A DNA stretch of 64,000 nt, from contig NZ_JAEQNA010000002.1 of the NCBI RefSeq assembly GCF_016722895.1, forward strand, positions 336,801 through 400,800, given 5' to 3'. Source of the stretch: Ramlibacter aurantiacus (GTDB lineage: Bacteria; Pseudomonadota; Gammaproteobacteria; Burkholderiales; Burkholderiaceae_C). A program made the translations under genes and the position numbers. Shown here one piece after another: positions 26,927-38,175 of the stretch (positions within the stretch are counted from its first letter, which is position 1; every line of letters starts with the position of its first letter). Under the pieces are notes generated by a model. That model searched no databases. It was not told the DNA's origin and was given only the letters and a program-made list of their open reading frames with translations.

Positions 26927-27739
26927 TCACCTCGATGCCGATTCCGCCACCGAATCCGCAATCCCCTGGGCCGCCTGCCGCAGCGCGCGCACCATGCCAT
27001 CCCTGCGCGCATCGGTCAGCCGCTCGCTCGGCAGCGCCACGCCCACCGCGGCCAGGCAGCGGCCGTGCACGTCCAGCACCGGCACCGCGATGCCTGTCAC
27101 ACCGGCCGTGAACTCGCCCAACGACCAGGCCACGCCTTCCTCGCGCACCGCCTGCAGTTGCCGGCGCAGCACGGGCACCGACCGGATGGTCTGCTCGGTG
27201 CGAGGCCGCAGGGTCACCCGGCGCAGGTAGGCCTCGCGCTCAGCCGGCGGCATCCAGGCCAGCAGCACCTTGCCCGGCGAGCTGGCGTACAGCGGCGCGA
27301 GCACGCCCACGTGCACCGAGTACAGCACCGCCCGCCCGGTCTCGACGCTGGCGATGCGCTCGGCCATGTCGTCGCGCAGCACGGCCAGCGCGGCCGACTC
27401 GTCCACCGTCCGCACCAGCCGTTCCAGCCAGGGCTGGCACAGCCGCACCAGGTCGCGGCTGTGGGCGCCGCGCCGCGCCAGCGCATACGTGCGCTCGCCC
27501 AGCTGGAACTGCGGCGCCTGCGCCGGCTGCTCCACGTAGCCGCGCTGCACCAGCGTGCGCAGCAGCTGCGTGAGGCTGCTCTTGGGAATGCCGGTACGCC
27601 GGGCCAGCTCGGCGTGCGTCATGGCGCGCCCCGTGCCCGCCAGCAACTCCAGCAGGTCCAGCACCCGCTCGGCGGACTTCACCGCCGGCGGGACCGGCGG
27701 CGCGGCCTGGGGGGAGCGGGGCTGCGGGCGGGGGCGCAT
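26927..27739 (-). CDS. IclR family transcriptional regulator (next to Rieske oxygenase)
   Basis: 270 residues. A Pro/Arg-rich N-terminus precedes the winged helix (ERVLDLLELLAGTGRAMTHAELARRTGIPKSSLTQLLRTL, about 22-65) and the IclR ligand-binding domain. An ATG at 27739 and a GTG at 27757 are both possible and neither has a clear ribosome site. It lies 42 bases downstream of the Rieske oxygenase on the same strand, so it probably regulates that gene or its pathway. Confidence 0.88.
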   Translation of the reverse strand: MRPRPQPRSPQAAPPVPPAVKSAERVLDLLELLAGTGRAMTHAELARRTGIPKSSLTQLLRTLVQRGYVEQPAQAPQFQLGERTYALARRGAHSRDLVRLCQPWLERLVRTVDESAALAVLRDDMAERIASVETGRAVLYSVHVGVLAPLYASSPGKVLLAWMPPAEREAYLRRVTLRPRTEQTIRSVPVLRRQLQAVREEGVAWSLGEFTAGVTGIAVPVLDVHGRCLAAVGVALPSERLTDARRDGMVRALRQAAQGIADSVAESASR

Positions 27740-27781
27740 GCGGGCGATGGTAGCCACGGCGTGGCGCCATGCCCCCGCCGC

Positions 27782-28801
27782 TCACACCCTGATCGCCTCC
27801 AGCTTGCGCTGCAGGATGCGCCGCATGCGCACGGACGCGGCATCGATGGACAGCAGCACCGGCGCGGCGGCCGCCTGCGGGTAGGCCTGGTGCATGCGTT
27901 GCTGCGCCTCCAGCACCAGCCGGTCCTGCTGCTCGAAGACGAACTTGCGCGTGGCCGCGACTTCCGCGGCCACGGTGTCGTCGTCCTGCGTGGCCGGCGT
28001 CCGCACGATGCCGTAGCTGTAATGCGTGCTGGCCTCGCTCTCGGGCGTGAGCAGGTGCACCGCGCTGAACTCGAACGGATCGGCGCCGCCCGGCCGCGCG
28101 AAGCCGTGGGTGAGGATGAGGCAGCCAGGCGGATCCCAGCGCACCCGGTTCCACATGTCGATGGGCTGGCCGTCCTGCCGGTACATCAGGTCGTGCATGC
28201 GGGCGATGGGCACGCCCGGCATGAAGCGCTGGCAGGTGACGGTGTCGCCCACCTGTTCGACGCTCACCTGCGCCGCGCTGTGCTCGGGCAGGCCCAGGAT
28301 GCCTTCGTGCAGGTAGTTGGCGTGGCTCAGGTCCAGCAGGTTGTCGGCCACCAGCAGGTAATTGGCGGCGATGTGCAGGTAGGAGCGTCCGCGCATCAGG
28401 CCGTCCGGGCGCTCGTCCATCAGGCCAAAGTCGGGGATCGACGCCGCATCGGGTGGCGCGTCCCCCATCCAGGCCCAGACCAGCGTGTGCTTCTCCAGCA
28501 CCGGGTAGCTGCGCACCTTCAGGCCCGAAGCGATGGGGCCGCCGTGCGGATTGCGCGTGCAGCGGCCATCCGCGGCGAACTCCAGGCCGTGGTAGCCGCA
28601 CTGCAGCTGGCCGCCGGGCAGCACGCGCCCCAGGTGCAGCGGCACCTGCCGGTGCGGGCACATGTCGAACAGGGCGGCCGCATCGCCCTGCGGGGAGCGA
28701 AAGAACACCAGCGGCTCGTCCAGCACGCGGCGGGCGAGCAGCTGTCCTGGCTTCAGTTCCTCGGACCACATCACGGGGTACCAGAGATCGCGGACGAACA
28801 T
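27782..28801 (-). CDS. Rieske non-heme iron oxygenase, VanA/O-demethylase type
   Basis: 339 residues. A Rieske [2Fe-2S] domain with C48-x-H50 and C68-x2-H71 (CPHRQVPLHLG, CGYHG) is followed by the mononuclear iron site in NLLDLSHANYLHEG. Length and sequence are like the vanillate O-demethylase or dicamba-type monooxygenase alpha subunits, which need a reductase. No reductase gene is adjacent. The substrate is probably a methoxylated or chlorinated aromatic acid. An IclR gene follows on the same strand and a LysR gene lies upstream on the same strand. Confidence 0.9.
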   Translation of the reverse strand: MFVRDLWYPVMWSEELKPGQLLARRVLDEPLVFFRSPQGDAAALFDMCPHRQVPLHLGRVLPGGQLQCGYHGLEFAADGRCTRNPHGGPIASGLKVRSYPVLEKHTLVWAWMGDAPPDAASIPDFGLMDERPDGLMRGRSYLHIAANYLLVADNLLDLSHANYLHEGILGLPEHSAAQVSVEQVGDTVTCQRFMPGVPIARMHDLMYRQDGQPIDMWNRVRWDPPGCLILTHGFARPGGADPFEFSAVHLLTPESEASTHYSYGIVRTPATQDDDTVAAEVAATRKFVFEQQDRLVLEAQQRMHQAYPQAAAAPVLLSIDAASVRMRRILQRKLEAIRV

Positions 28802-28918
28802 GGCAATCGATCCTTGTCGAACGGGGAGAGAGGCAGTCTAGGCAGGCGCGGCCCATCGCTCAATCCAATGGCCGCAATAGATGGAATCGGCCGGAGCAAT
28901 GCTGCCCGGCAGGTCGGT

Positions 28919-29821
28919 TCAGGACCTGGTCGTGAACAGGGCCCGCATGCGCTCGCGCAGCCACTGGTGGCGCGGATCGGCGTGGAAGCGGGCGTGCCAG
29001 TGCTGGCGCACCGGGAACCTGGGCGACGGCACGGGCGGGCGCGCCTTGCGCAGCAGGCCCATCTCGACGAAGGCCGTGCCCACCGCTTGGGGCACGGTGG
29101 CGATCAGGTCGGTGCGCGAGACGATCACCGGCAGGCTCAGGTAATGCGGCGTGTGCAGCACCACCCGGCGCCGGATGCCGCTCCTGTCGATCTCCCGGTC
29201 GATCAGCTCCTGGCTGCGTACCGGCGAGCGCACCACCACGTGTTCCAGCTTCTCGTAGTCGCGCCGCCCGATGCGCGCGGACTGCACGGGATGATCGGCC
29301 CGCAGCAGGCAGCAGAAGCCGTGGGTGTAGAGCTGCTGCTGGTACAGGCCGGCCCCGCCCAGCTCGGGCATGTAGCCCACCGCCAGGTCGACCGAGCCGT
29401 CCTCCAGCGTCGCCCTCAGCTCGCCCGGGGGCAGCGACACCGTCTGCACCGTCGCCTGCGGCGCACTGGCGCGCAGGTCGTTCAGCAGGGCGGGCAGCAC
29501 CGACATTTCCCCGACGTCGGACAGTGCGAGGCGAAAGACGGTGGGCGTGGTGGCGGGGTCGAAGGCGGCGCCGGCGCGCACCGCCTGGCCGATCTTGGCC
29601 AGCAGGTCCTGAGCCGAGCCCAGCAGGTCCTGCGCACGCGGCGTGGGCTCCATGCCCTTGCCGGTGCGCACGAAGAGCGGATCACCGGTGACGGCTCGCA
29701 GGCGGGCCAGCGCGCTACTCACCCCCGGCTGGCTCAGGCCCAGTTCGTCGGCGGCGAGCGTGACCGACCGCGTGCGCGCGACGGCCGCGAGGACCTTGAG
29801 CAAGTTGAGGTCGAAATCCAA
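28919..29821 (-). CDS. LysR family transcriptional regulator
   Basis: 300 residues, NodD/SyrM-like branch: DLNLLKVLAAVARTRSVTLAADELGLSQPGVSSALARLR (about 4-42) plus an effector domain. It starts with TTG at 29821, the only suitable start, with the family-typical MDFDLNLL N-terminus; no clear ribosome site is seen. It lies 117 bases upstream of the Rieske oxygenase on the same strand, so it is not in the classic divergent layout. It may regulate that gene, but this is not certain. Confidence 0.88.
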   Translation of the reverse strand: MDFDLNLLKVLAAVARTRSVTLAADELGLSQPGVSSALARLRAVTGDPLFVRTGKGMEPTPRAQDLLGSAQDLLAKIGQAVRAGAAFDPATTPTVFRLALSDVGEMSVLPALLNDLRASAPQATVQTVSLPPGELRATLEDGSVDLAVGYMPELGGAGLYQQQLYTHGFCCLLRADHPVQSARIGRRDYEKLEHVVVRSPVRSQELIDREIDRSGIRRRVVLHTPHYLSLPVIVSRTDLIATVPQAVGTAFVEMGLLRKARPPVPSPRFPVRQHWHARFHADPRHQWLRERMRALFTTRS

Positions 29822-29941
29822 CGGAGGCAGACGGTCACGGTTGAGGCGGACGGCAGTATCGCACCGCCGTCCGACCCGGCCCGCGCCCTGGTGGCCTCGC
29901 CAGAAGGACGCCCTGGAGGCGCCCTCGCGATCAGTTCGCGA

Positions 29942-30292
29942 TCAATTGGAAGCCAGCGTGCGGGTGGCGTCCGACGCGCGGTGCTGGGCCAGGTAGGCCG
30001 AGCCGCTGTCTTCGCTGGTGAAGGCGGCGGCCGCCTCTCGGTTGTCCAGGTAGTCCTGCGCCACTTCGGCGCGCGTCCTGGTGCTCTGGACGCCTCGCAA
30101 CTGGTTGAAGCTGGTGGACCAGGGGTTCACGCCGGACTGCCGGAACTGGGCCAGTTCGGCTCGCACCTCGGCGCGGGACTTGGTGGACACGGCGTTCTCC
30201 TGGTACTCGGACGGCAGGGCGTCGGCGAAGGCTGCGGCGCCGGTCAGGGCGACGGCGGCGAGGAGGGCGATGCGGGCGGGCTTGAGGTTCAT
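29942..30292 (-). CDS. DUF4148-type small exported protein
   Basis: 116 residues. A signal peptide (about 1-24, LLAAVALTGAAAFA) precedes a short charged helical region with YQENAVSTKSRAEVRAELAQ, the DUF4148 pattern abundant in Burkholderia and relatives. Function is unknown. The ATG at 30292 has GGAG seven bases upstream; the frame extends to 30448 without family similarity. It is divergent from a LysR gene across 206 bases, which hold the mirrored 9-base elements described separately. Confidence 0.82.
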   Translation of the reverse strand: MNLKPARIALLAAVALTGAAAFADALPSEYQENAVSTKSRAEVRAELAQFRQSGVNPWSTSFNQLRGVQSTRTRAEVAQDYLDNREAAAAFTSEDSGSAYLAQHRASDATRTLASN

Positions 30293-30311
30293 GAAGGGCT
30301 CCAAGAAGGAC

Positions 30312-30464
30312 TGTTGACGAATCTGGTCGGACGAGCGATCGCCCGATCGGGCTGCCGGTCTCGCTCCGAGCTTCGTGTGCGAGTGGCATGGGCTGGATTC
30401 TGGAGACGGCCACGGCGTCGAAAAACCACCGGCGGCGGCACGTCTCATTGCTGAATCGTCAACA
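30312..30464. repeat. Mirrored 9-base elements between the divergent DUF4148 and LysR genes
   Basis: TGTTGACGA at 30312-30320 and its exact complement TCGTCAACA at 30456-30464 lie 135 bases apart, one near each end of the 206-base divergent region. Each could be half of a paired regulator site. The first also resembles a -35 element (TTGACG) but has no matching -10. Confidence 0.35.
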
Positions 30465-30498
30465 ATCGAACTCGTTGCGGTGTTGAGAGGGAAAGACC

Positions 30499-31431
30499 AT
30501 GGATCGGCTGCTATCGATGCGCGTGTTCCAGCAGGTGGTGGACGAAGGCAGCTTCGCGGCGGCCGCGCGGCGGCTCGACCTGGCGCCGGCGGTGGTCACG
30601 CGCTTGGTCAGCGACCTGGAGCGGCACCTGGGCGTTCGGCTGCTGCACCGGACCACCCGCCGCCTCGCGCTGACGCAGGCAGGGGAGTCCTACCTGGAGC
30701 GGCTGCGCGGCATCCTGGTCGACATCGAGGATGCGAGCGATGCCGCGCAGGCCCAGACGCAGGAGATGAAGGGCACGGTGCGGGTGCTGGCGCCGCCGGT
30801 GGCGGCCGCGCACGTGCTCGCCGGCGCGGCGGTGGACTTCCAGAGGCTGCACCCGGGAGTCAACGTCGAAGTCCACGTGGAGGACGCCTCCGAACCGCCC
30901 GTGCACGAGTTCGACCTGGCGGTACTCACCGGGCTGTCGGTGATCGATCCCGAGGTCATCGTCCGCCCCATCGTGCAAAGCGTTGCGGTGCTGTGCGCCT
31001 CGCCCGAGTACCTGGCCCGGCATGGCGATCCGCGCGACCCGCAGGCGCTGCTGCAGCACCGCCTGCTGCGGCTGCGCCCCCCCAGCCAGCGGCCGGGGCC
31101 GGTGCGCCTGATCGACCCCACCGACGGCGACCGCACACTGCAACTGGATCTGCCGGCCGTGCTCACCGCCAACCACACCGACACCCTGCTGCGAGCCACG
31201 CTCGAAGGCGGAGGCATCAGCATGCAACCCGTCGACCTGCTGGTGGGGCCGATCCGGGACGGGTCGCTGCGCCGCGTGCTGGCGCCGTGGATCACCGGGC
31301 GCCTGCGGCTGGTGGCGGCCATCCCCAGCCGCCAGTACATGCCGCTGCGCACCCGTGCCTTCGTGGACCACCTGGTCGACTACGCGCGGCGCAACATCGA
31401 AGCCACGCGCCTCGAGATCGGCCCGACCTGA
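30499..31431 (+). CDS. LysR family transcriptional regulator (CrgA/DsdC-like)
   Basis: 310 residues. N-terminal helix-turn-helix MDRLLSMRVFQQVVDEGSFAAAARRLDLAPAVVTRLVSDLE (about 1-41), then HLGVRLLHRTTRRLALTQAG and the LysR substrate-binding domain. This branch often represses or activates adjacent oxidoreductase or quinone-stress genes. A pirin gene starts 84 bases downstream and may be a target. A GAGAGG-like ribosome site precedes the ATG. Confidence 0.91.
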   Translation: MDRLLSMRVFQQVVDEGSFAAAARRLDLAPAVVTRLVSDLERHLGVRLLHRTTRRLALTQAGESYLERLRGILVDIEDASDAAQAQTQEMKGTVRVLAPPVAAAHVLAGAAVDFQRLHPGVNVEVHVEDASEPPVHEFDLAVLTGLSVIDPEVIVRPIVQSVAVLCASPEYLARHGDPRDPQALLQHRLLRLRPPSQRPGPVRLIDPTDGDRTLQLDLPAVLTANHTDTLLRATLEGGGISMQPVDLLVGPIRDGSLRRVLAPWITGRLRLVAAIPSRQYMPLRTRAFVDHLVDYARRNIEATRLEIGPT

Positions 31432-31515
31432 GCCGCGGCCATCGTTCCATCCATGGGCCGGTCCGACCCATGCGCCGGACTTCCCGCGGACCCGTGGCGT
31501 CCCTACATTGCCCGC

Positions 31516-32400
31516 ATGACCTCCCACACCTCCACCCATCCCGTTGCGGCGCCCGCCGAGGTCAGCCGGCCGCGCGCCGTCGAATTCATCGTGGCCGGCC
31601 GGCCGACGTCCGATGGCGCGGGCGTCAGGCTGATGCGCCTGCTCACGCAGGACCTGCAGCGCCGGCTCGATCCGTTCCTGATGCTGGATCACTTCCACAG
31701 CGACCAGCCGGGTGACTACATCGCGGGCTTCCCCGACCATCCGCACCGCGGCTTCGAGACCATCACCTACATGGTGGCCGGGCGCATGCGGCACCGCGAC
31801 AGCGCCGGCCACGAGGGCCTGCTCGAGGCCGGTGGCGTGCAATGGATGACCGCCGGCCGAGGCGTCATCCACTCCGAGATCCCGCAGCAGCAGGACGGCC
31901 TCATGTCGGGCTTCCAGCTGTGGCTCAATTTGCCGGCCGCCCGGAAGATGCAGGAGCCCTGGTACCGCGACTTCACCGCCGCCGACCTGCCGCAGCTCGA
32001 GACGGCCGACGGCGTGCGGGCCGTGCTGGTCGCCGGGCTCAGCCATGGCGTCACGGGCGCGGTCACCCGGGACGAAACGGCGCCCTTGCTCATGAACCTG
32101 GAACTGCCGGCCGCCTCCCGCTTCGCACAGCGGCTCGATCCGTCGCACAACGCCTTCGTGCTGCCGTATGAAGGTGAGTTGCGCATCGACGGGCAGGCGG
32201 TGCCGGCGGGCCGCATGGCCGTGCTGGCCAACGGCGAAGACCGTGACGGCGTGGTGTTGCACGCCACCACCGCCAGCCGCGCGCTGCTGGTCGCCGGGCG
32301 TCCGCTGAACGAGCCGATCGCGCAGGTCGGGCCGTTCGTCATGAACACGGCGCAGCAGATCCAGCAGGCCGTGGCCGACTTCCGGGCCGGCCGCTTCTGA
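31516..32400 (+). CDS. Pirin family protein (bicupin)
   Basis: 294 residues. The N-terminal cupin has the metal histidines in [14 protein letters not shown] and the later GRGVIHSE segment, both typical of pirin. A Pirin_C domain occupies the C-terminal half (about 185-285, [16 protein letters not shown]). Bacterial pirins such as YhhW act as quercetinase-like or redox-sensing proteins. It follows the LysR gene on the same strand. The frame opens at 31453, but the ATG at 31516 gives the normal length. Confidence 0.92.
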   Translation: MTSHTSTHPVAAPAEVSRPRAVEFIVAGRPTSDGAGVRLMRLLTQDLQRRLDPFLMLDHFHSDQPGDYIAGFPDHPHRGFETITYMVAGRMRHRDSAGHEGLLEAGGVQWMTAGRGVIHSEIPQQQDGLMSGFQLWLNLPAARKMQEPWYRDFTAADLPQLETADGVRAVLVAGLSHGVTGAVTRDETAPLLMNLELPAASRFAQRLDPSHNAFVLPYEGELRIDGQAVPAGRMAVLANGEDRDGVVLHATTASRALLVAGRPLNEPIAQVGPFVMNTAQQIQQAVADFRAGRF

Positions 32401-32485
32401 AGGACGCCGGGGCGAGCAGCCGTCCTACGGAAGGCGGCCGGGCCGCCTCCAACAATGTCGGGCTTCACCCATCCCAGCGACGACC

Positions 32486-34618
<2,133 letters not shown>

Positions 34619-34624
34619 CGCCGC

Positions 34625-34834
34625 TCAGGTCGAATCGAAGTCCCGGGCGAATTCGCGGCGAAACGATTCGATCACCTGCGGGTCGGTGAACGACAGCAGG
34701 AAGGGCTCCCAGGGGTTCACGATGGTGCCGTGCCCCGAGTGCTCGACGAACGCGGTGACGCGGGCCCGGTCTTCCTCCGTGACCTCGTTGAACTCGAAGG
34801 TGGGCGGGTTGTGGTCCTTCTGGATGATTCGCAC
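34625..34834 (-). CDS. Small hypothetical protein, 69 residues
   Basis: Not recognised. The GTG at 34834 has GAGG six bases upstream. The protein is acidic, with EFNEVTEEDRARVTAFVEHSGHGTIVNPWEPFLLSFTD and no membrane segment or signal peptide. Composition is protein-like (balanced hydrophobic spacing, no Arg/Pro/Ala shadow bias), which supports a real gene. It lies 6 bases from the convergent glgX end. Confidence 0.6.
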   Translation of the reverse strand: MRIIQKDHNPPTFEFNEVTEEDRARVTAFVEHSGHGTIVNPWEPFLLSFTDPQVIESFRREFARDFDST

Positions 34835-34905
34835 GGCTTGCCTCGGCTGGTCCTGGCGGCATCGTAGCCCCCGGGAACCCGCGGCGGCGGCCGCGCCCGG
34901 GCCTG

Positions 34906-35385
34906 TTACATCACCTCGGACGCCGGCTTGCCCTGCGCCGACAGCGGCAGCCCGAACAGGCGGTCGAAGGCGAGGTTGAACAGGAAGCCGTACGCCAGGA
35001 AGAACGCGATCATGGCCGCGTTCAGCACCAGGGCCTGCAACAGGCTCACCCCCAGCACCCCCGCGAACAGCGGCACCAGCATCAGCACCAGCCCGGCCTC
35101 GAAGCCCAGCACGTGGCAGGCCCGCCGCAGCAGGCTGCGGCCCTTGCGCGGCTGGCGCGACTCCCAGGCCTCGAACATCAGGTTGTAGACGAAGTTCCAG
35201 CCCATCGCGACCGCCGAGGCCGCCACCGCGGCCAGGCCGGCGGGGCCGATGGGGCTGTCCGACAGCAGGCGCAGCAGCGCGGTGGACAGCGCGATGGCGA
35301 TGATCTCGAAGGAGATGACGTAGACGAGTTTTCTCTTGATGCCTTGCACGACGGCCGGCTCCGTGAAGCCGGGTCGTCCCGACAT
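34906..35385 (-). CDS. PACE family biocide efflux transporter
   Basis: 159 residues with four hydrophobic helices in two repeated halves (BTP domains). The first begins RKLVYVISFEIIAIALSTALLRLLSDSP (about 18-45) and contains AMGWNFVYNLMFEAWE; the second begins RRACHVLGFEAGLV. These repeats identify the proteobacterial antimicrobial compound efflux (PACE, AceI-like) family, which exports chlorhexidine, acriflavine or short diamines. ATG 35385 is taken as the start; no ribosome site is clear. It stands alone between a small unknown gene and selO. Confidence 0.9.
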   Translation of the reverse strand: MSGRPGFTEPAVVQGIKRKLVYVISFEIIAIALSTALLRLLSDSPIGPAGLAAVAASAVAMGWNFVYNLMFEAWESRQPRKGRSLLRRACHVLGFEAGLVLMLVPLFAGVLGVSLLQALVLNAAMIAFFLAYGFLFNLAFDRLFGLPLSAQGKPASEVM

Positions 35386-35453
35386 GGCTTGCCCAGGATG
35401 GGGGAGGCCGTTCCTCCTGTGCCCGCGAGGGGCAGCCGCGGATTGTAGGTCGC

Positions 35454-36962
35454 TCAGGTGCCGCAGAAGGTGCGGTAGCTCGCCGTCATGGCGGCGGGCG
35501 CGGGCTGTGCGTAACGTTCGTGCCCGGGCCGCTCGGTGCAGGGGTCGCGCAGCGCGGCCAGTAGTTGCTCGAACGGGCCCAGGTCGTCCTGCGCCGAAGC
35601 GGCTTCGAGCGCCTCTTCGACCCGGTGGTTGCGCGGGATGATCCAGGGGTTCACGCGGCGCATGCGCCGGGCGCGCTCCCCGGGCGCGCCGCCGTCGGCG
35701 GCCAGCCGCGCGCGCCAGCGATCCAGCCACTCGTCCAGTGCCGCCGGCTGCCCGGGGAACAAGGCCTGCAGCGGTTCCTCGTCACCCGCGGCCGCATCGG
35801 CCAGGCGGCGCCAGCCGAGCGTGAAGTCCACCGCGTGCGCCTGCAGCAGCGCCAGCCAGTCGGTCGCCAGCGCGCTGTCGGCGTCGTCTGCCGCCGAGGG
35901 CTGCAGGCCGAGCTTGGCGCGCTGTCCTTGCAACAGCTGCGCCTTGTACTGCCCGGAAAAGGCGTGCACCACGGCCGTGGCCCGATCGATCGCCTGCTTC
36001 GCCACCTCGTCGTGGCCGTCGCCCACCGTCAGCGGCAACAGCGCCTCGGCGAGCCGCGCCAGGTTCCATTGGGCGATGAGCGGCTGGTTGCCGTAGGCGT
36101 AGCGACCCTGCTGGTCGATCGAGCTGAACACCGTCGTCGGGTCATAGGCCTCCATGAAGGCGCAGGGCCCGTAGTCGATGGTCTCGCCCGAGATGGTCAT
36201 GTTGTCGGTGTTCATCACGCCGTGGATGAAGCCCACGTTCATCCACTGCGCGATCAGCGCGGCCTGCCGCTCGCCGACGCGGGCCAGCAGCGACAGATAG
36301 CGATCGGGCTGCCCTGCAAGGTCCGGGTCGTGGCGCGCGATGGCGTACTCGGCCAGCTGGCGCAGCTTGTCCATCTCCTGCCGGGCCGCGAAGAACTGGA
36401 AGGTGCCCACGCGCAGGTGGCTGGCCGCCACGCGCGAGAGCACGGCGCCGGGCAGCACCTGTTCGCGGATCACGGGCTCGCCGGTGGCGGCCACCGCCAG
36501 CGCGCGGGTGGTGGGGATGCCCAGCGCGTGCATGGCCTCGCCGATGATCACTTCGCGCAGCATGGGGCCCAGCGCCGCCTTGCCGTCGCCGCCGCGGGAA
36601 AAGGGCGTGCGGCCCGAACCCTTGAAGGCGATGTCGCGCCGGAGGCCGTGGCGGTCGATCACCTCGCCCAGCAGCACCGCGCGGCCGTCGCCCAGCTGGG
36701 GCGAGAACCCGCCGAACTGGTGCCCTGCATAGGCCTGGGCCAGCGGCTGCGCACCTTCGGGAACCCGGTTGCCCACGAAGAGGGCCGCGCCCTCTTCGCC
36801 GCGCAAGGCCTGCGGATCCAGCCCCAGCTCCTCGGCCAGTTCCTCGTTGAGATACAGCAGCCGTGGCGATGGCACCTCGGCGGGGCGCCAGGACACGTAG
36901 AGCCCGGGCAGGTCGCGGGCATAGCTGTTGTCGAAACGGAAGAGGGACGCAGGCGATTGCAT
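35454..36962 (-). CDS. selO: Protein adenylyltransferase SelO (YdiU/UPF0061 family)
   Basis: 502 residues, a pseudokinase-fold enzyme that AMPylates proteins. Landmarks: [75 protein letters not shown], and [15 protein letters not shown]. It ends F-C-G-T, so the penultimate-region Cys that is selenocysteine in eukaryotic SelO is an ordinary Cys here. ATG at 36962. It is divergent from the ompW-like gene across 193 bases. Confidence 0.95.
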   Translation of the reverse strand: MQSPASLFRFDNSYARDLPGLYVSWRPAEVPSPRLLYLNEELAEELGLDPQALRGEEGAALFVGNRVPEGAQPLAQAYAGHQFGGFSPQLGDGRAVLLGEVIDRHGLRRDIAFKGSGRTPFSRGGDGKAALGPMLREVIIGEAMHALGIPTTRALAVAATGEPVIREQVLPGAVLSRVAASHLRVGTFQFFAARQEMDKLRQLAEYAIARHDPDLAGQPDRYLSLLARVGERQAALIAQWMNVGFIHGVMNTDNMTISGETIDYGPCAFMEAYDPTTVFSSIDQQGRYAYGNQPLIAQWNLARLAEALLPLTVGDGHDEVAKQAIDRATAVVHAFSGQYKAQLLQGQRAKLGLQPSAADDADSALATDWLALLQAHAVDFTLGWRRLADAAAGDEEPLQALFPGQPAALDEWLDRWRARLAADGGAPGERARRMRRVNPWIIPRNHRVEEALEAASAQDDLGPFEQLLAALRDPCTERPGHERYAQPAPAAMTASYRTFCGT

Positions 36963-37155
36963 CGCCCGAGTGTGCCCCGCGCGCGAAGCCCCCACCGCCA
37001 GACGTGGCCGCGTTCCCGGACCCCGTGCGCGAGGCCGGTCACCGGCAAGGGCGGCAGAAGCAGCAGGGTGCGTTGGCTTGACCCGACAGTGGGTTCGGTA
37101 GAGTGCGCCGCCGCACATCCCATCCGTACGGCTCCCTACGCCACCCCCCACGCCC

Positions 37156-37782
37156 ATGACACCCCACCTCAAGCTCGGCCTTTTCCTCGCCGCCTGCGCC
37201 GCCGCTCACCCGGCCATCGCCCAACAAACCCCCCAGGAGCAAAGCCCCTGGCTCGTGCGCCTGCGTGCCGTCCACATCGCGCCGGCCGACAAGTCCGAAC
37301 CCATCGGCGGCACCGGCCCGGCCGACCTGATCACGGTGACCACGCGCAACATCGCCGAGATCGACGTGAGCTACTTCTTCACGCCGAACATCGCCGCCGA
37401 AGTCATCTTCGGCGCCCGCCAGAAGCACGCGATGTACCTGGGCAGCGAGCGCGTCGGCAGCTTCAAGCACCTGGCGCCCACGGTGCTGGTGCAATACCAC
37501 TTCCGGCCCACCGCCACCCTGCGGCCCTACCTGGGCCTGGGCATCAACCACACGCGCATCAGCAACGTGGACCTGCTGGGCGGCGCGGGCTCGGTCGAAG
37601 ACGACTCCACCGGCCCGGCCCTGCAGGCCGGCCTGGACATCCAGCTGGACCGCAACTGGTTCCTCAACCTCGATGTGAAGAAGCTCTGGATCCGCAGCGA
37701 CGTGTTCGTCGGCGGCGCGCGGGTCAGCCACGTCAGGGTCGACCCCACGCTGTGGGGGGTGGGGGTGGGCTACCGGTTCTGA
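37156..37782 (+). CDS. OmpW family outer membrane protein
   Basis: 208 residues. A signal peptide (about 1-23, ending AIA-QQT) precedes an eight-stranded beta-barrel: [14 protein letters not shown], a [13 protein letters not shown] segment, a VLVQYHF strand, [13 protein letters not shown], and the terminal phenylalanine of VGVGYRF recognised by BamA. OmpW proteins form small hydrophobic channels. A TTGACC at 37078-37083 could be a weak -35, with no good -10. The gene is followed by the 365-base repeat array. Confidence 0.92.
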   Translation: MTPHLKLGLFLAACAAAHPAIAQQTPQEQSPWLVRLRAVHIAPADKSEPIGGTGPADLITVTTRNIAEIDVSYFFTPNIAAEVIFGARQKHAMYLGSERVGSFKHLAPTVLVQYHFRPTATLRPYLGLGINHTRISNVDLLGGAGSVEDDSTGPALQAGLDIQLDRNWFLNLDVKKLWIRSDVFVGGARVSHVRVDPTLWGVGVGYRF

Positions 37783-37805
37783 CGGGTGAGCGACAACCGG
37801 GCATG

Positions 37806-38170
37806 TATCGCCGGACAAGCTCCGTTCTTCCTGAGCTCGTGAAGGGTCCCTTTCGCGGTGCAGGCTTCGACGAGCTCAGCCCGAACGGAGTTGGCTCAGG
37901 CCGAACGGAGTCGCTCACGCCGAACGGAGTTGGCTTAGCCCGAACCGAAATGGCTCAGCCCGAACGGAGTTGGCCAGGCCGAACGGAGTGCTTCAGCCTA
38001 AGCGGACAAGCTCCGGCCAGCGGGCAATCTCCGTTCTCCCTGAGCTTGTCGAAGGGCCGGGCGCGCGGTGCAGGCTCCGACTAGCTCAGCCCGAACGGAA
38101 TTGGCTCAGCCCGAACGGAGTGGCTCGGCCCGAACGGAGTGCTTCGGCCTGAGCGGAAAAGCTCCGGCCA
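37806..38170. repeat. Complex repeat array with CTCAGCCCGAACGGAGTTG units
   Basis: The 393-base gap between the ompW-like gene and the Rieske gene holds no gene but is almost all repeat. Two large related units (about 37815-38025 and 38026-38170) each begin with CTCCGTTCT and a CCTGAGCT-GT-GAAGGG core, then GCGGTGCAGGCT, then tandem 19-20 base CTCAGCCCGAACGGAGTTG-like copies (six in the first unit, three in the second), and close with GTGCTTC-GCCT-AGCGGA-AAGCTCCGGCCAG. The elements carry the same core as the repeats at 5.95 and 46.36 kb. Copies differ by point changes. Confidence 0.85.
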
Positions 38171-38175
38171 GATCC

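Noticed and set aside
27065-30454. Plus-strand ORF of 1129 codons across the IclR, Rieske and LysR genes
   Set aside because: Composition is Arg/His/Gly/Ala-biased, typical of an antisense shadow of high-GC coding sequence. Three well-supported genes occupy the other strand.
37806-38170. CRISPR array
   Set aside because: The units are 19-20 bases, adjacent without unique spacers of constant length, and vary by point changes. No cas genes are present.
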